DNA of 37,755 bases from Pseudomonadota bacterium. GTDB taxonomy: Bacteria > Pseudomonadota > Alphaproteobacteria > Rhizobiales > Xanthobacteraceae. The position numbers were made by a program, and so were the translations under genes. The notes below the pieces were generated by a model. It searched no databases. It was not told the DNA's origin and worked only from the letters and a program-made list of their open reading frames with translations. Numbering within the stretch: position 1 is the stretch's first letter; the number at the start of each line of letters is the position of its first letter. The stretch lies in contig JAEYAU010000194.1 in NCBI GenBank assembly GCA_023404705.1, positions 1 to 37,755 on the forward strand, read 5' to 3'. Shown one piece after another: positions 8,176-16,129 of the stretch.

Positions 8176-9174
8176 TCAATTCCCCGGCACCCCGTGAATG
8201 CCGGGGAAGAACATCTCCTGCCACTCTTTCGGCTTCGTCTTGATGGTGCCGACGTCGGCCATGAAGTGCGCGTACTTCAGCACGTTCTCGGGCGAGGTCG
8301 TGAAACGGATGTCGGGATCGTTCAGGATCTCCATCAGCTCGTCCGCCTTCCAGCGCTTGCCTTCGTCCGAGGTGAGGAAGAGATCGGCCGCCGCCTTCCG
8401 ATCCTTGTTGATGAAGTCGATCGCGGCCTGCAGCGCTTTCAGCACCGCCGCATAGGCCTTCGGGTTCTCGTCATGGAAGCGCGCCGTCGTGTAGAGCATC
8501 GTGAAGGTGCTCGGCCCGCCCATGATCTCGTTCGAGGTCGTGATCGTGTGGATGTTGGCCGACTTGCGCTCGCGCTGATGGAACGGCGGCGAGGTGAAGT
8601 GCGCCGCGATCTCGGTCTTGCCGGTCGTGAGCGCGATCACGCCGTCCGGATGGGTCAGCGAGACCGTGAGCGGATCGTAGCGCGTGTACTCGCTCTGACC
8701 GTACTCCTTGATCGCGGCCATCTGCATGATGATCGCCGGGATCGAGACCTTCACGGCCGTCACCGCGATCTTGTCGCCGGGCGTGAAGTCCTTCAGCGAC
8801 TTGAGGCGCGGCTGGTTGGAGTTGAGATACATCGGAATGGACGTCATGGCGGCGACGCCCTTCACCTTCAGGTTCGCGGTGGTCTTGTTCCACATCGTGA
8901 TGAAGGCGGGCGGGCCGGCGGCCGCATAGTGCGCCTGGCCCGCGAGCAGCAGGTCGTTCACAACCGAGGGACCGCCGAAGTTGATGTACTCGGCCTTGAG
9001 GTTCAGCCCCATCTTGCGGGCCTCTTCTTCCACGAGGCCTTTCTGCTCCATGACGATCAGCGGCAGGAAGCCGACGCCGCCCGCGCCCTTGGGGATCTTG
9101 ACGGTGTCGATCTCGGCCGACGCAAGCGCGGGCCACAGCAGACAAGCGGCGACAATCGCCGGGACGCGCTTCAT
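8176..9174 (-). CDS. ABC transporter substrate-binding protein, NitT/TauT type (orphan)
   Basis: A 332-residue binding protein with Sec signal MKRVPAIVAACLLWPALASA. The mature region VKIPKGAGGVGFLPLIVMEQKGLVEEEARKMG and LLLAGQAHYAAAGPPAFITMW is typical of the SsuA/TauA-like fold, in which an anion is held between two lobes. The ATG at 9174 has GGGAGGA upstream. It follows the dehydrogenase gene (stop at 9219) with a 44-bp gap that contains a small hairpin, so the two are probably co-transcribed. No dedicated permease or ATPase is adjacent. It may share the importer at 67-2893. Ligand unknown. Confidence 0.9.
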   Translation of the reverse strand: MKRVPAIVAACLLWPALASAEIDTVKIPKGAGGVGFLPLIVMEQKGLVEEEARKMGLNLKAEYINFGGPSVVNDLLLAGQAHYAAAGPPAFITMWNKTTANLKVKGVAAMTSIPMYLNSNQPRLKSLKDFTPGDKIAVTAVKVSIPAIIMQMAAIKEYGQSEYTRYDPLTVSLTHPDGVIALTTGKTEIAAHFTSPPFHQRERKSANIHTITTSNEIMGGPSTFTMLYTTARFHDENPKAYAAVLKALQAAIDFINKDRKAAADLFLTSDEGKRWKADELMEILNDPDIRFTTSPENVLKYAHFMADVGTIKTKPKEWQEMFFPGIHGVPGN

Positions 9175-9190
9175 GCTTATCCTCCCTACG

Positions 9191-9208
9191 CGCCCGTATG
9201 TCCGGGCG
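9191..9208. promoter_or_regulatory. Small intercistronic hairpin
   Basis: CGCCCG and CGGGCG form a perfect 6-bp stem around a 6-base loop between the dehydrogenase stop and the ribosome-binding site of the binding protein. It could mark mRNA processing or partial termination. No T-tract follows. Confidence 0.35.
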
Positions 9209-9218
9209 TCGCTTCAGT

Positions 9219-10142
9219 TCAAGCCTTGCGCCGCGCGTTCTCGTTGGCGGCGGCGCCCGTCACTTCCACGCCGGTCCACTGCTCGAGGGGACGAAGGGTT
9301 CGCGTGATATCGGCATCCGCGCCTTCGGTGGCCTTCGCGACGCCGAGGATCTGCCGCACCGCATTGCCGACCAGCATGGGCACGCCGAGCGCCTCGCCCT
9401 CGTCGAGGCAGAGCTTCACGTCCTTGTAGAGAAGCCCAAGCGGGAAGCCGAAATCGAAGCGGCGCGGCAGCACGCAACGCGGAAACTTGTCGCCGCTCGC
9501 CGTGTTGCGGCCGGAGCCCGCATTGATCACGTCGATCATGGTGTCGGCGTCGAGCCCGGCCTTGGCGCCCATCACCATGGCTTCCGACGTGATCGCGATC
9601 GCGGTGGCGGAGAGCAGGTTGTTGATCACCTTCATGGTCTGGCCCATGCCGGGCTTCTCGCCGATGAAGAAGACCTTGCCGATGTTGGCGAGCATAGGCT
9701 TGAGCTGCTCGCTAAGCGCGCGCGGACATGCGACCATGACGGCGAGCGTGCCCTTCTCGGCGCCCATCGGCCCGCCGCTCACGGGCGCATCGACTGCCGT
9801 GATGCCCTGCGCGGCGAGACCGGCTGCGACTTCCTGCGCAACGCGCGGGCCGGTGGTCGAGAGATCGACGAAGGTCTTCGCGCGCCCGCCCGCGATCACA
9901 CCGTTCGGACCGAGCGCGACCGCGCGCACCACGTCGGGCGTCGGCAGGCTCGCGAGCACGACGTCCACCCGGCTCGCCACCTCGGCAGCCGAGCTTGCGG
10001 CTTCGGCGCCGCGTTGCACGAGGCGCGCGACCGCCGTCTCGTTGGTGTCATGGATCGTGAGGCGATAGCCCGCATCGAGCAGCCGGTCGGCCATGCGCGC
10101 GCCCATGGTGCCGACGCCGACGAAACCCACATGTTCGGCCAT
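9219..10142 (-). CDS. NAD(P)-dependent beta-hydroxyacid dehydrogenase (3-hydroxyisobutyrate dehydrogenase family), copy 2
   Basis: A 307-residue oxidoreductase with GVGTMG (9-14), PVSGGPMGAEKGTL (120-133) and the catalytic lysine K171 in QTMKVINNLLSA. It shares long identical stretches with the gene at 3930-4820, for example GKVFFIGEKPG and INAGSGRN, and both end in an EQW-GVEV motif. That marks them as close paralogues within one cluster. GGGGAG precedes the ATG at 10142. It is the first minus-strand gene next to a divergently read LacI-family regulator, with a palindromic operator candidate between them, so it is the likeliest target of that regulator. Substrate unknown. A tartronate-semialdehyde or hydroxyisobutyrate-like role are alternatives. 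Confidence 0.93.
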   Translation of the reverse strand: MAEHVGFVGVGTMGARMADRLLDAGYRLTIHDTNETAVARLVQRGAEAASSAAEVASRVDVVLASLPTPDVVRAVALGPNGVIAGGRAKTFVDLSTTGPRVAQEVAAGLAAQGITAVDAPVSGGPMGAEKGTLAVMVACPRALSEQLKPMLANIGKVFFIGEKPGMGQTMKVINNLLSATAIAITSEAMVMGAKAGLDADTMIDVINAGSGRNTASGDKFPRCVLPRRFDFGFPLGLLYKDVKLCLDEGEALGVPMLVGNAVRQILGVAKATEGADADITRTLRPLEQWTGVEVTGAAANENARRKA

Positions 10143-10211
10143 CCGTCTCCCCGATTCCGGTGCACGGTCCAGCGCAGCCAGCGCCAGCCTCTGGCCGGTC
10201 CCGACCCGTCG

Positions 10212-10225
10212 TGGTAACGCTACCA
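10212..10225. promoter_or_regulatory. LacI/GntR-like operator candidate
   Basis: The 14-mer TGGTAACGCTACCA has TGGTA and TACCA arms and a central CG. This is the symmetry and core of operators bound by LacI-family repressors. It sits 70 bp upstream of the dehydrogenase gene and 37 bp upstream of the regulator gene, so one site could control both and give autoregulation. Confidence 0.65.
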
Positions 10226-10262
10226 GACCTTCATTGCGCCCGTAAACCGCTCATTCGCAGCC

Positions 10263-11282
10263 ATGCGCCGCCGCCGATCCAGCCTCGAGACCGTCCGCAT
10301 CCAGGACGTGGCGCGTCATGCCGGCGTCTCGCCCATGACGGTGTCGCGGGCGCTGCGCGAGCCCGACAAGGTGTCGGAGGCGATGCGCCGGCGCGTCGAG
10401 GAGTCGGTCAGCGCCATCGGCTATCTGCCGAACCGGATCGCGGGCAGCCTTTCGTCGAGCCGCTCCAATGTGGTCGGGCTGATCGTGCCCAGTCTGCGCA
10501 ACTCGCTGTTCGCCAACACGGTGCAAGGCATCTCGGACGTGCTGCGCGGCGCCGGGCATCAGCTGATGATCGCGGACTCGGGCTACTCGCTGGCCGATGA
10601 AGAGGCTGCGATCGCCGCGATGCTGGCACAGCGCGTGTGCGCGCTGGTGCTGCACAACACGCGGCACACCGCGCGGGCGCAGGCGCTCATCGAACGGGCG
10701 CGCGTGCCCGTGGTCGAGATCGGCACGCTCGCGGCGGCGCCGCTCGACATGAATGTGAGCTATTCCAACGTGGCGGCCGCCAAGGCGATGACGCTGCATC
10801 TCGCGCAGCGCGGCTACAGGACCATCGGCCTCGTCACGCTGCCGCTCGCCGACAATGACCGCTCGATCGAGCGGCGCGCCGGCTATCTCGAGGCGCTGGC
10901 GGAGCTCGGGCGCGACGCGGATCCGCAGCTGATGCTGGAGCTACCCGGCGGCATCGGCTCGGGCGCCGAGGCGGTCGCGCGGCTGAGCGCGCTCACGCCA
11001 CACGCCGACGCAATCTTCTTCGCGGGCGACGTGCTGGCGATCGGCGCCGTGTTCGAATGCCAGCGCCGCGGCTGGGACGTGCCCGACCGTCTCGCCATCG
11101 CGTCCTTCGACGACGTGGACACCCTGCGCGACATGCACCCGGCCGTCACCTCCGTGCGCCTCCCGCGCCACGAGATCGGCCGCCGCAGCGCCGAAGTGCT
11201 GCTCGACCGCGTGCAGGGACGGGCGCAGGAGCCGGTGCGGATCGACCTCGGCTTCGAGATCGTGCAGCGCGAGAGCACGTAG
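10263..11282 (+). CDS. LacI-family transcriptional regulator, GntR-like subgroup
   Basis: A 339-residue repressor. The N-terminal helix-turn-helix and hinge read VRIQDVARHAGVSPMTVSRALREPDKVS (about 12-39), followed by IGYLPNRIAGSLSS and a periplasmic-binding-protein-like effector domain. Features such as VFECQRRGWDVPDRLAIASFDD and the PNR and SLRNSLFA stretches resemble the gluconate repressor GntR group. It is divergent from a beta-hydroxyacid dehydrogenase and binding-protein genes. A sugar acid or hydroxyacid effector is possible but not shown. The palindrome in its own promoter suggests autoregulation. Confidence 0.92.
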   Translation: MRRRRSSLETVRIQDVARHAGVSPMTVSRALREPDKVSEAMRRRVEESVSAIGYLPNRIAGSLSSSRSNVVGLIVPSLRNSLFANTVQGISDVLRGAGHQLMIADSGYSLADEEAAIAAMLAQRVCALVLHNTRHTARAQALIERARVPVVEIGTLAAAPLDMNVSYSNVAAAKAMTLHLAQRGYRTIGLVTLPLADNDRSIERRAGYLEALAELGRDADPQLMLELPGGIGSGAEAVARLSALTPHADAIFFAGDVLAIGAVFECQRRGWDVPDRLAIASFDDVDTLRDMHPAVTSVRLPRHEIGRRSAEVLLDRVQGRAQEPVRIDLGFEIVQREST

Positions 11283-11294
11283 CAATACACTCGG

Positions 11295-11408
11295 CGTCAT
11301 CCCGGCCGAGCGTAGCGAGAGGCCGGGATCCATAACCCCGGTCTCTCCGCATCGCGACCACAGGGGATATGGATCCCGGATCGGCGCTGCGCGCCGTCCG
11401 GGATGACG
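11295..11408. repeat. Palindromic intergenic repeat, family B, copy 2
   Basis: Same architecture as 8056-8168: CGTCATCCCGG at the left end, GGATGACG at the right, and GGATCCATAA and TATGGATCCCGG inside. It fills most of the gap between the LacI-family gene and paaX. The first in-frame ATG of the paaX frame (11403) lies inside it, which is why I place the paaX start downstream. Confidence 0.85.
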
Positions 11409-11438
11409 GCTGAGAGCGCCTTGGTGTATGTGCGTCCC

Positions 11439-12311
11439 ATGCCGCTCGCCGCCCCCGTTGCCGCATTGCTGGACCAGTTTCACGAGCGCAGGCCGGTGCG
11501 CGTCTCCTCGTTGATCATCACGCTCTACGGCGACTCGATCGTGCCGCGTGGCGGGATCCTCTGGCTCGGCTCGCTGATCGAGATCATGGCGCACTTCCGC
11601 ATCGATGCGGCGCATGTGCGCACCGCCATGTCGCGGCTCACCCATGACCGCTGGCTGATGCGCGAGAAGCTCGGGCGCAACAGCTACTACGGCCTCACCC
11701 TCGCGGGCGAGGACAGTTTCGGCGCGGCGACCCAGCGCATCTATTTCTCGGAGCGCAAGCCCGAGAGCCTGCGCCTCGCGCTGCTCGGGCCCGGCGTCGC
11801 GGACCGCGCCAAGGTGCGGCCGCAGCTCGCGCGCGCAGGGTTCGCGCAGCTCTCGCCGACCGTCTATGTGGCGGCGGGCACGCCTTACGTCTCGATCGAC
11901 GGCGTGTTCGTGTTCGACGTGCCGGCCGACATCAACGCACGAAGGATGGCGGCGGCGGTCTGGAAGCTCGCGCCGATCGCGGAGGCCTATCGCGGCTTCA
12001 TCGGGCGCTTCACGCCGCTCGATGCAGCGCTCGCCGAGAGCAGCGATGCGCCGACGCCCGAGGATGCGCTGGTTGCGCGCACGCTGCTGATCCATGAATT
12101 CCGCCGCATCGTGCTGCGCGATCCGGGCCTGCCGGCCTCGCTTCTGCCGCGCGACTGGCCCGAGCCGGAGGCGCGGGCGCTGGCTGCGCGGATCTACCGG
12201 CGGGTGGCCGCGGCCGCGGATGAGGTTTTTTGGGGAAGTCATCAGCCGAGCGGCCCCCTGCCGCCTCCGAACGCCTCCGCGGCGGTGCGATTTAGTGATG
12301 TCGTGCAATAG
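11439..12311 (+). CDS. paaX: PaaX-family phenylacetate-pathway transcriptional regulator
   Basis: A 290-residue regulator (from the ATG at 11439, MPLAAPVAALLDQF) of the PaaX family, whose members repress phenylacetate genes and are released by phenylacetyl-CoA. The N-terminal winged helix (VRVSSLIITLYGDSIVPRGGILWLGSLIEIMAHFRID...VRTAMSRLTHDRWL) and the central and C-terminal PaaX domains (WKLAPIAEAYRGFIGRF, LVARTLLIHEFRRIVLRDPGLPASLLPRDWPE) are clear. The 11403 start would add repeat-derived residues. It is read in the same direction as paaABCDE, with the paaA promoter in the 100 bp downstream. A large inverted repeat there is the probable binding site. Confidence 0.93.
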   Translation: MPLAAPVAALLDQFHERRPVRVSSLIITLYGDSIVPRGGILWLGSLIEIMAHFRIDAAHVRTAMSRLTHDRWLMREKLGRNSYYGLTLAGEDSFGAATQRIYFSERKPESLRLALLGPGVADRAKVRPQLARAGFAQLSPTVYVAAGTPYVSIDGVFVFDVPADINARRMAAAVWKLAPIAEAYRGFIGRFTPLDAALAESSDAPTPEDALVARTLLIHEFRRIVLRDPGLPASLLPRDWPEPEARALAARIYRRVAAAADEVFWGSHQPSGPLPPPNASAAVRFSDVVQ

Positions 12312-12318
12312 TTTATCT

Positions 12319-12366
12319 CATATGTAACAAAAATTCTTGACTATGCCAAATGAGGTTACATATGCT
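12319..12366 (+). promoter_or_regulatory. paaA promoter with inverted-repeat operator (PaaX candidate)
   Basis: CATATGTAAC (12319-12328) and GTTACATATG (12355-12364) are perfect 10-bp inverted arms 26 bp apart. Between and over them is a promoter: -35 TTGACT (12337-12342), 18-bp spacer, -10 TATGCT (12361-12366). The right arm covers the -10 box and the left arm lies just upstream of the -35. This segment is conspicuously AT-rich. Binding to both arms would block RNA polymerase. Confidence 0.75.
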
Positions 12367-12411
12367 TGCTGAGCGGCGCAGGAAATCAAACGCCAGCGTG
12401 GAGAATCCCCC

Positions 12412-13407
12412 ATGTACACGCAGGCCCTGAACACGCGTGAGGCCCCGGCGGCGGTGGCCGATCCGGAGCGCGAGGCACGCTTCCAATCGCGCGTCGATGC
12501 CGAGCAGAAGATCGAGCCGAACGACTGGATGCCCGAGGGCTATCGCCGCACGCTGACGCGGCAGATCTCGCAGCACGCGCATTCCGAGATCGTCGGAATG
12601 TTTCCGGAAGGCAACTGGATCACGCGCGCGCCCTCGCTCAAGCGCAAGGCCGCGCTGCTCGCCAAGGTGCAGGACGAGGGCGGCCACGGCGCCTATCTCT
12701 ACGCGGCGGCCGAGACGCTCGGCACCTCGCGCGAAGAGCTGATGGACCAGCTCATCACCGGCAAGGCGAAGTATTCCTCGATCTTCAACTATCCGACGCT
12801 GACCTGGGCCGACATCGGCATCATCGGCTGGCTGGTCGACGGCGCCGCGATCATGAATCAGATCCCGCTGTGCCGCTGCTCCTACGGCCCGTATGCGCGC
12901 GCCATGATCCGCATCTGCAAGGAAGAGAGCTTTCACCAGCGCCAGGGCTACGAGATCATGCTCACGCTCTGCCGCGGCACGGCGGAGCAGAAGGCGATGG
13001 CGCAGGAGGCGCTGAACCGCTGGTGGTGGCCCGTGCTGATGATGTTCGGCCCGCCGGACTCGCAGAGCCAGCACACCGACACGACCATGCGCTGGAAGAT
13101 CAAGCGCTTCACCAATGACGAGCTGCGTCAGAAATTCGTCGATGCGACCGTGCCGCAAGGCCATTTCCTCGGGCTCACCTTCCCGGACCCGGCGCTCAAG
13201 TTCAACGAGGCGACGCAGCACTGGGAGTTCGGCGAGATCGACTGGAGCGAGTTCAAGCGCGTGATCGCGGGCGACGGTCCGTGCAATCGCCAGCGCATGA
13301 AGCAGCGCCGCGCCGCGCACGAGAATGGCGCCTGGGTGCGCAAAGCCGCGCTGGCCTTTGCGGAGAAGCGCCGCGCCCGTGCCGCGATGGCGGTGGCCGC
13401 CGAGTAG
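12412..13407 (+). CDS. paaA: 1,2-phenylacetyl-CoA epoxidase, catalytic subunit PaaA
   Basis: A 331-residue ferritin-like di-iron subunit that, with PaaC and supported by PaaB and PaaE, epoxidises the ring of phenylacetyl-CoA. Carboxylate and histidine ligand motifs are visible: HSEIVG (57-62), DEGGHG (88-93) and EESFHQRQG (171-179). Length and sequence match the family well, including GNWITRAPSLKRKAALLAKVQ. It is the first gene of paaABCDE, downstream of an AT-rich promoter with an inverted repeat. GTGGAGAAT serves as the ribosome-binding region. Spacing to paaB is 9 bp. Confidence 0.97.
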   Translation: MYTQALNTREAPAAVADPEREARFQSRVDAEQKIEPNDWMPEGYRRTLTRQISQHAHSEIVGMFPEGNWITRAPSLKRKAALLAKVQDEGGHGAYLYAAAETLGTSREELMDQLITGKAKYSSIFNYPTLTWADIGIIGWLVDGAAIMNQIPLCRCSYGPYARAMIRICKEESFHQRQGYEIMLTLCRGTAEQKAMAQEALNRWWWPVLMMFGPPDSQSQHTDTTMRWKIKRFTNDELRQKFVDATVPQGHFLGLTFPDPALKFNEATQHWEFGEIDWSEFKRVIAGDGPCNRQRMKQRRAAHENGAWVRKAALAFAEKRRARAAMAVAAE

Positions 13408-13416
13408 GAGACGCAG

Positions 13417-13704
13417 ATGACCGAGAAGAACTGGCCGCTCTGGGAAGTCTTCATCCGCACGCGCAACGGGCTCTCGCACCGCCATGTCGGCAGCGTGCAC
13501 GCGGTCGACGCCACCATGGCGCTGCAGGCCGCGCGTGACGTCTACACGCGGCGCGGCGAGGGGCTCTCGGTCTGGGTCGTGCCGTCGAACCAGATCACGG
13601 CGTCGGATCCGGACGACAAGGACATGCTGTTCGAGCCGACCGCCTCGAAGATCTATCGTCACCCGACCTTCTACGAGATTCCGGACGACGTCGGGCACAT
13701 GTGA
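13417..13704 (+). CDS. paaB: 1,2-phenylacetyl-CoA epoxidase subunit PaaB
   Basis: A 95-residue small subunit of the PaaABCE monooxygenase, needed for assembly or activity but carrying no metal site. WPLWEVFIRTRNGLSHRHVGSVHAVDATMALQAARDVYTRR is the canonical PaaB N-terminal half, and FEPTASKIYRHPTFYEIPDDVGHM the canonical end. It lies 9 bp after paaA and 6 bp before paaC. Confidence 0.97.
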   Translation: MTEKNWPLWEVFIRTRNGLSHRHVGSVHAVDATMALQAARDVYTRRGEGLSVWVVPSNQITASDPDDKDMLFEPTASKIYRHPTFYEIPDDVGHM

Positions 13705-13710
13705 GCCGCG

Positions 13711-14466
13711 ATGACGGAGACGCCGCTCTTCACCTACACGCTGCGCCTCGCCGACACGGCGCTGATCCTCGGACATCGGCTGTCCGAATGGGTCGGCCAT
13801 GCGCCCGTGCTCGAGGAGGACCTCGCCTTCGGCAATATGGGCCTCGACCTGATCGGCCAGGCACGCGCGCTCTACACCTATGCGGGCGAGGTCGAAGGCA
13901 AGGGCCGCGACGAGGACAAGCTCGCCTATCTGCGAGACGCGACTGACTATCGCAACATCCTGCTGGTGGAGCAGCCGAACGGCGATTTCGCCGTGACGAT
14001 GATGCGCCAGCTGCTCTACGCGGCCTTTGCGACGCCGTTCCACGCCGCGCTCGCGCGCTCCAAGGACGCGACGCTCGCAGCGATCGCGGCGAAGGCCGAG
14101 AAGGAGATGGCCTATCATCTGCGCCACTCGGCCGAGTGGATCATCCGGCTCGGTGACGGCACCGACGAGAGTCACGCGCGGACGCAGGATGCGCTCGACG
14201 AGCTGATGCCGTACACAAGCGAGATGTTCGAGGTGGATCAGATCGAGCGCGCGCTGATCGAGGCGGGCGTCGCGGTCGATCCCGCGGCGATCCGACCCGC
14301 GTGGGAAAAGACGCTCGACGACGTGCTCGGCGAGGCGACGCTCACGCGTCCCGCCGGCAACTTCACGCAGACGGGTGGCCGCAGCGGCCGGCATTCCGAG
14401 CATCTCGGCTTCATCCTGGCCGATATGCAGTTCCTCCAGCGCGCCTATCCGGGGGCGACATGGTGA
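13711..14466 (+). CDS. paaC: 1,2-phenylacetyl-CoA epoxidase structural subunit PaaC
   Basis: A 251-residue ferritin-like subunit that pairs with PaaA. The helical repeats carry GNMGLDLIGQARALYTYAGEVEG, LVEQPNGDFAVTMMRQLLYA and EKEMAYHLRHSAEWIIRLGDGTDESHARTQ, all hallmarks of PaaC. It stabilises the catalytic subunit and lacks a full di-iron site in known members. The stop codon overlaps the start of paaD, indicating translational coupling. Confidence 0.97.
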   Translation: MTETPLFTYTLRLADTALILGHRLSEWVGHAPVLEEDLAFGNMGLDLIGQARALYTYAGEVEGKGRDEDKLAYLRDATDYRNILLVEQPNGDFAVTMMRQLLYAAFATPFHAALARSKDATLAAIAAKAEKEMAYHLRHSAEWIIRLGDGTDESHARTQDALDELMPYTSEMFEVDQIERALIEAGVAVDPAAIRPAWEKTLDDVLGEATLTRPAGNFTQTGGRSGRHSEHLGFILADMQFLQRAYPGATW

Positions 14467-14966
14467 TGGTCGCGACGCGCACCGATGCGGAGCTGCGCCA
14501 GCGCGCGTGGGACGCGGCGGCGTCAGTCGCGGATCCCGAGATCCCGGTGCTCTCGATCCTCGATCTCGGCGTGCTGCGCGACGTGAAGGTCGCGGAAGGC
14601 CGCATCGAGGTCGTGATCACACCGACCTATTCGGGCTGCCCCGCCATGAACGTGATCGCGCTCAATGTCGAGGCGGCAGTCGAGGACGCCTGTGGCGTGC
14701 TGCCGAAAGTCACCAGTGTCTTGTCGCCGGCCTGGACCACCGACTGGATGACGCCCGAGGGCAAGGAGAAGCTGCGCGCCTATGGCATCGCGCCGCCGCA
14801 GGGCCGCGCCGGCCGCCGCGCGCTGTTCGGCGAAGAGCAGGTGACCTGCCCGCAGTGCGGCTCGCCCGACACCCTGCGCATCTCCGAGTTCGGCTCGACG
14901 GCCTGCAAGGCGCTCTGGCGCTGCAAGGCCTGCGCGGAGCCGTTCGACTACTTCAAGTGCATCTAG
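14460..14966 (+). CDS. paaD: Phenylacetate degradation protein PaaD (Fe-S/metal assembly factor)
   Basis: A 168-residue protein with an N-terminal DUF59/MIP18-like domain (VADPEIPVLSILDLGVLRDVKV, then PTYSGCPAMNVI) and a C-terminal four-cysteine ribbon (CPQCGSPDTLR...CKALWRCKAC). In known paa operons it is thought to mature the Fe-S or iron centres of the monooxygenase. The start is either the ATG at 14460 or that at 14466. Both overlap the paaC stop. It abuts paaE with no gap. Confidence 0.94.
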   Translation: MVMVATRTDAELRQRAWDAAASVADPEIPVLSILDLGVLRDVKVAEGRIEVVITPTYSGCPAMNVIALNVEAAVEDACGVLPKVTSVLSPAWTTDWMTPEGKEKLRAYGIAPPQGRAGRRALFGEEQVTCPQCGSPDTLRISEFGSTACKALWRCKACAEPFDYFKCI

Positions 14967-16046
14967 ATGGCCGTTGCGTTTCATCCGCTCACCGTGTGTG
15001 ACGTGCGGCGCGAGACGCCGGACTCCGTCTCCATTGCCTTCGCGGTGCCCCCGGCGCTTGCCGAGGACTATCGCTATGTGCCGGGGCAGCACCTGACGCT
15101 GCGCACCCGGCTCAACGGCGAGGAGGTGCGGCGTTCGTACTCGATCTGCAGCGGCCTCGATGATTCCGAGCTGCGCATCGCGGTGAAGAAGGTGGAGGGC
15201 GGCGTGTTCTCGCCGTTCGCGGCGGAGGACATCCGCATCGGCGACAAGCTCGACGTGATGACGCCGCAGGGCCGCTTCGGCGTTGCGCCCGAAGCGGGAT
15301 CCGCGCGCACTTATCTCGCGATCGCGGCCGGCTCCGGCATCACGCCCGTGATGTCGATCGCGCGCACCGTGCTCCGGCGCGAGCCGCAGAGCCGCTTCGT
15401 GCTGATCTACGGCAACCGCGACAGCCAGAACATCATCTTCAAGCAGCCGCTCGAGGACCTGAAGGACCGCTATCTTGCGCGCTTCGTCGTGCATCACGTG
15501 CTCTCGCGCGAGCCGCAAGAGGTGCCGCTGCTGCATGGCCGCATCGATGGCGAGAAGGTTTCTCAGATCCTGCGCACACTCGGGCCGCTCGACGCCGTCG
15601 ATCACGTATTTCTCTGCGGCCCCGGAGGATTGATCGAGGAAGCGCGCGCCGCCGTGGTGCGGCTCGGCATCCCGGCCGAGCGGCTGCATATCGAATATTT
15701 CTCGGTGGACGGGTTGCCCGTCGAGGTGCGGCCGAAGCCGCGCGTGGTGAAGGCGGGCGAAGCGCCGGTCGCGGTGGCCGCGATCACGCTGCACGGCGCG
15801 CATCACGAGGTGCCGGTGCAGGCGGGCGAGACCATTACGGATGCGGGCCTGCGCGCCGGGCTCGAGATGCCCTACTCGTGTCGCGGCGGCATGTGTTGCA
15901 CGTGCCGTGCCAAGCTCACCGACGGCCACGTCGAGATGGATCTCAACTACTCGCTCGAGAAGTGGGAGACCGAGGCCGGCTACGTGCTGACGTGCCAGTC
16001 CCATCCGACCACCGCAAAGGTGTCGCTGGATTTCGACGCGGTGTGA
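14967..16046 (+). CDS. paaE: 1,2-phenylacetyl-CoA epoxidase reductase subunit PaaE
   Basis: A 359-residue electron-transfer subunit. The N-terminal FAD domain shows RRSYSICSG and VEGGVFSPFA, the NAD(P) domain shows AAGSGITPVMSI and VFLCGPGGLI, and a C-terminal plant-type [2Fe-2S] domain has cysteines 305, 310, 313 and 343 (CRGGMCCTC then LTCQSHP). It passes electrons from NADPH to the PaaA di-iron site. The ATG immediately follows the paaD stop. The gene converges on the tetR gene, with a palindromic repeat between them. Confidence 0.96.
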   Translation: MAVAFHPLTVCDVRRETPDSVSIAFAVPPALAEDYRYVPGQHLTLRTRLNGEEVRRSYSICSGLDDSELRIAVKKVEGGVFSPFAAEDIRIGDKLDVMTPQGRFGVAPEAGSARTYLAIAAGSGITPVMSIARTVLRREPQSRFVLIYGNRDSQNIIFKQPLEDLKDRYLARFVVHHVLSREPQEVPLLHGRIDGEKVSQILRTLGPLDAVDHVFLCGPGGLIEEARAAVVRLGIPAERLHIEYFSVDGLPVEVRPKPRVVKAGEAPVAVAAITLHGAHHEVPVQAGETITDAGLRAGLEMPYSCRGGMCCTCRAKLTDGHVEMDLNYSLEKWETEAGYVLTCQSHPTTAKVSLDFDAV

Positions 16047-16049
16047 TTT

Positions 16050-16129
16050 GTAGGGCGCTTTGCGGCGCAGCCGCGTAATGCGCCGCGAGCCTATCGGCGC
16101 AATACGCGCTTCGCGCTATTGCGCCCTAC
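16050..16129. repeat. Palindromic repeat, family C, copy 1 (overlaps 3' end of tetR)
   Basis: It starts GTAGGGCGC and ends GCGCCCTAC, with GCGCAATACGCGC-TTC-GCGC near the right. Related copies lie at 24144-24222 and, partly, 35470-35500. The right end codes the last twelve residues and stop of the TetR-family protein on the minus strand. It sits between the convergent paaE and tetR genes. Confidence 0.85.

Noticed and set aside
12313..14403. Long open frame antisense to paaABC (about 700 codons)
   Set aside because: It is antisense to clearly conserved paa genes, is rich in Arg, His and Leu with no recognisable domain, and is a usual by-product of high third-position GC.
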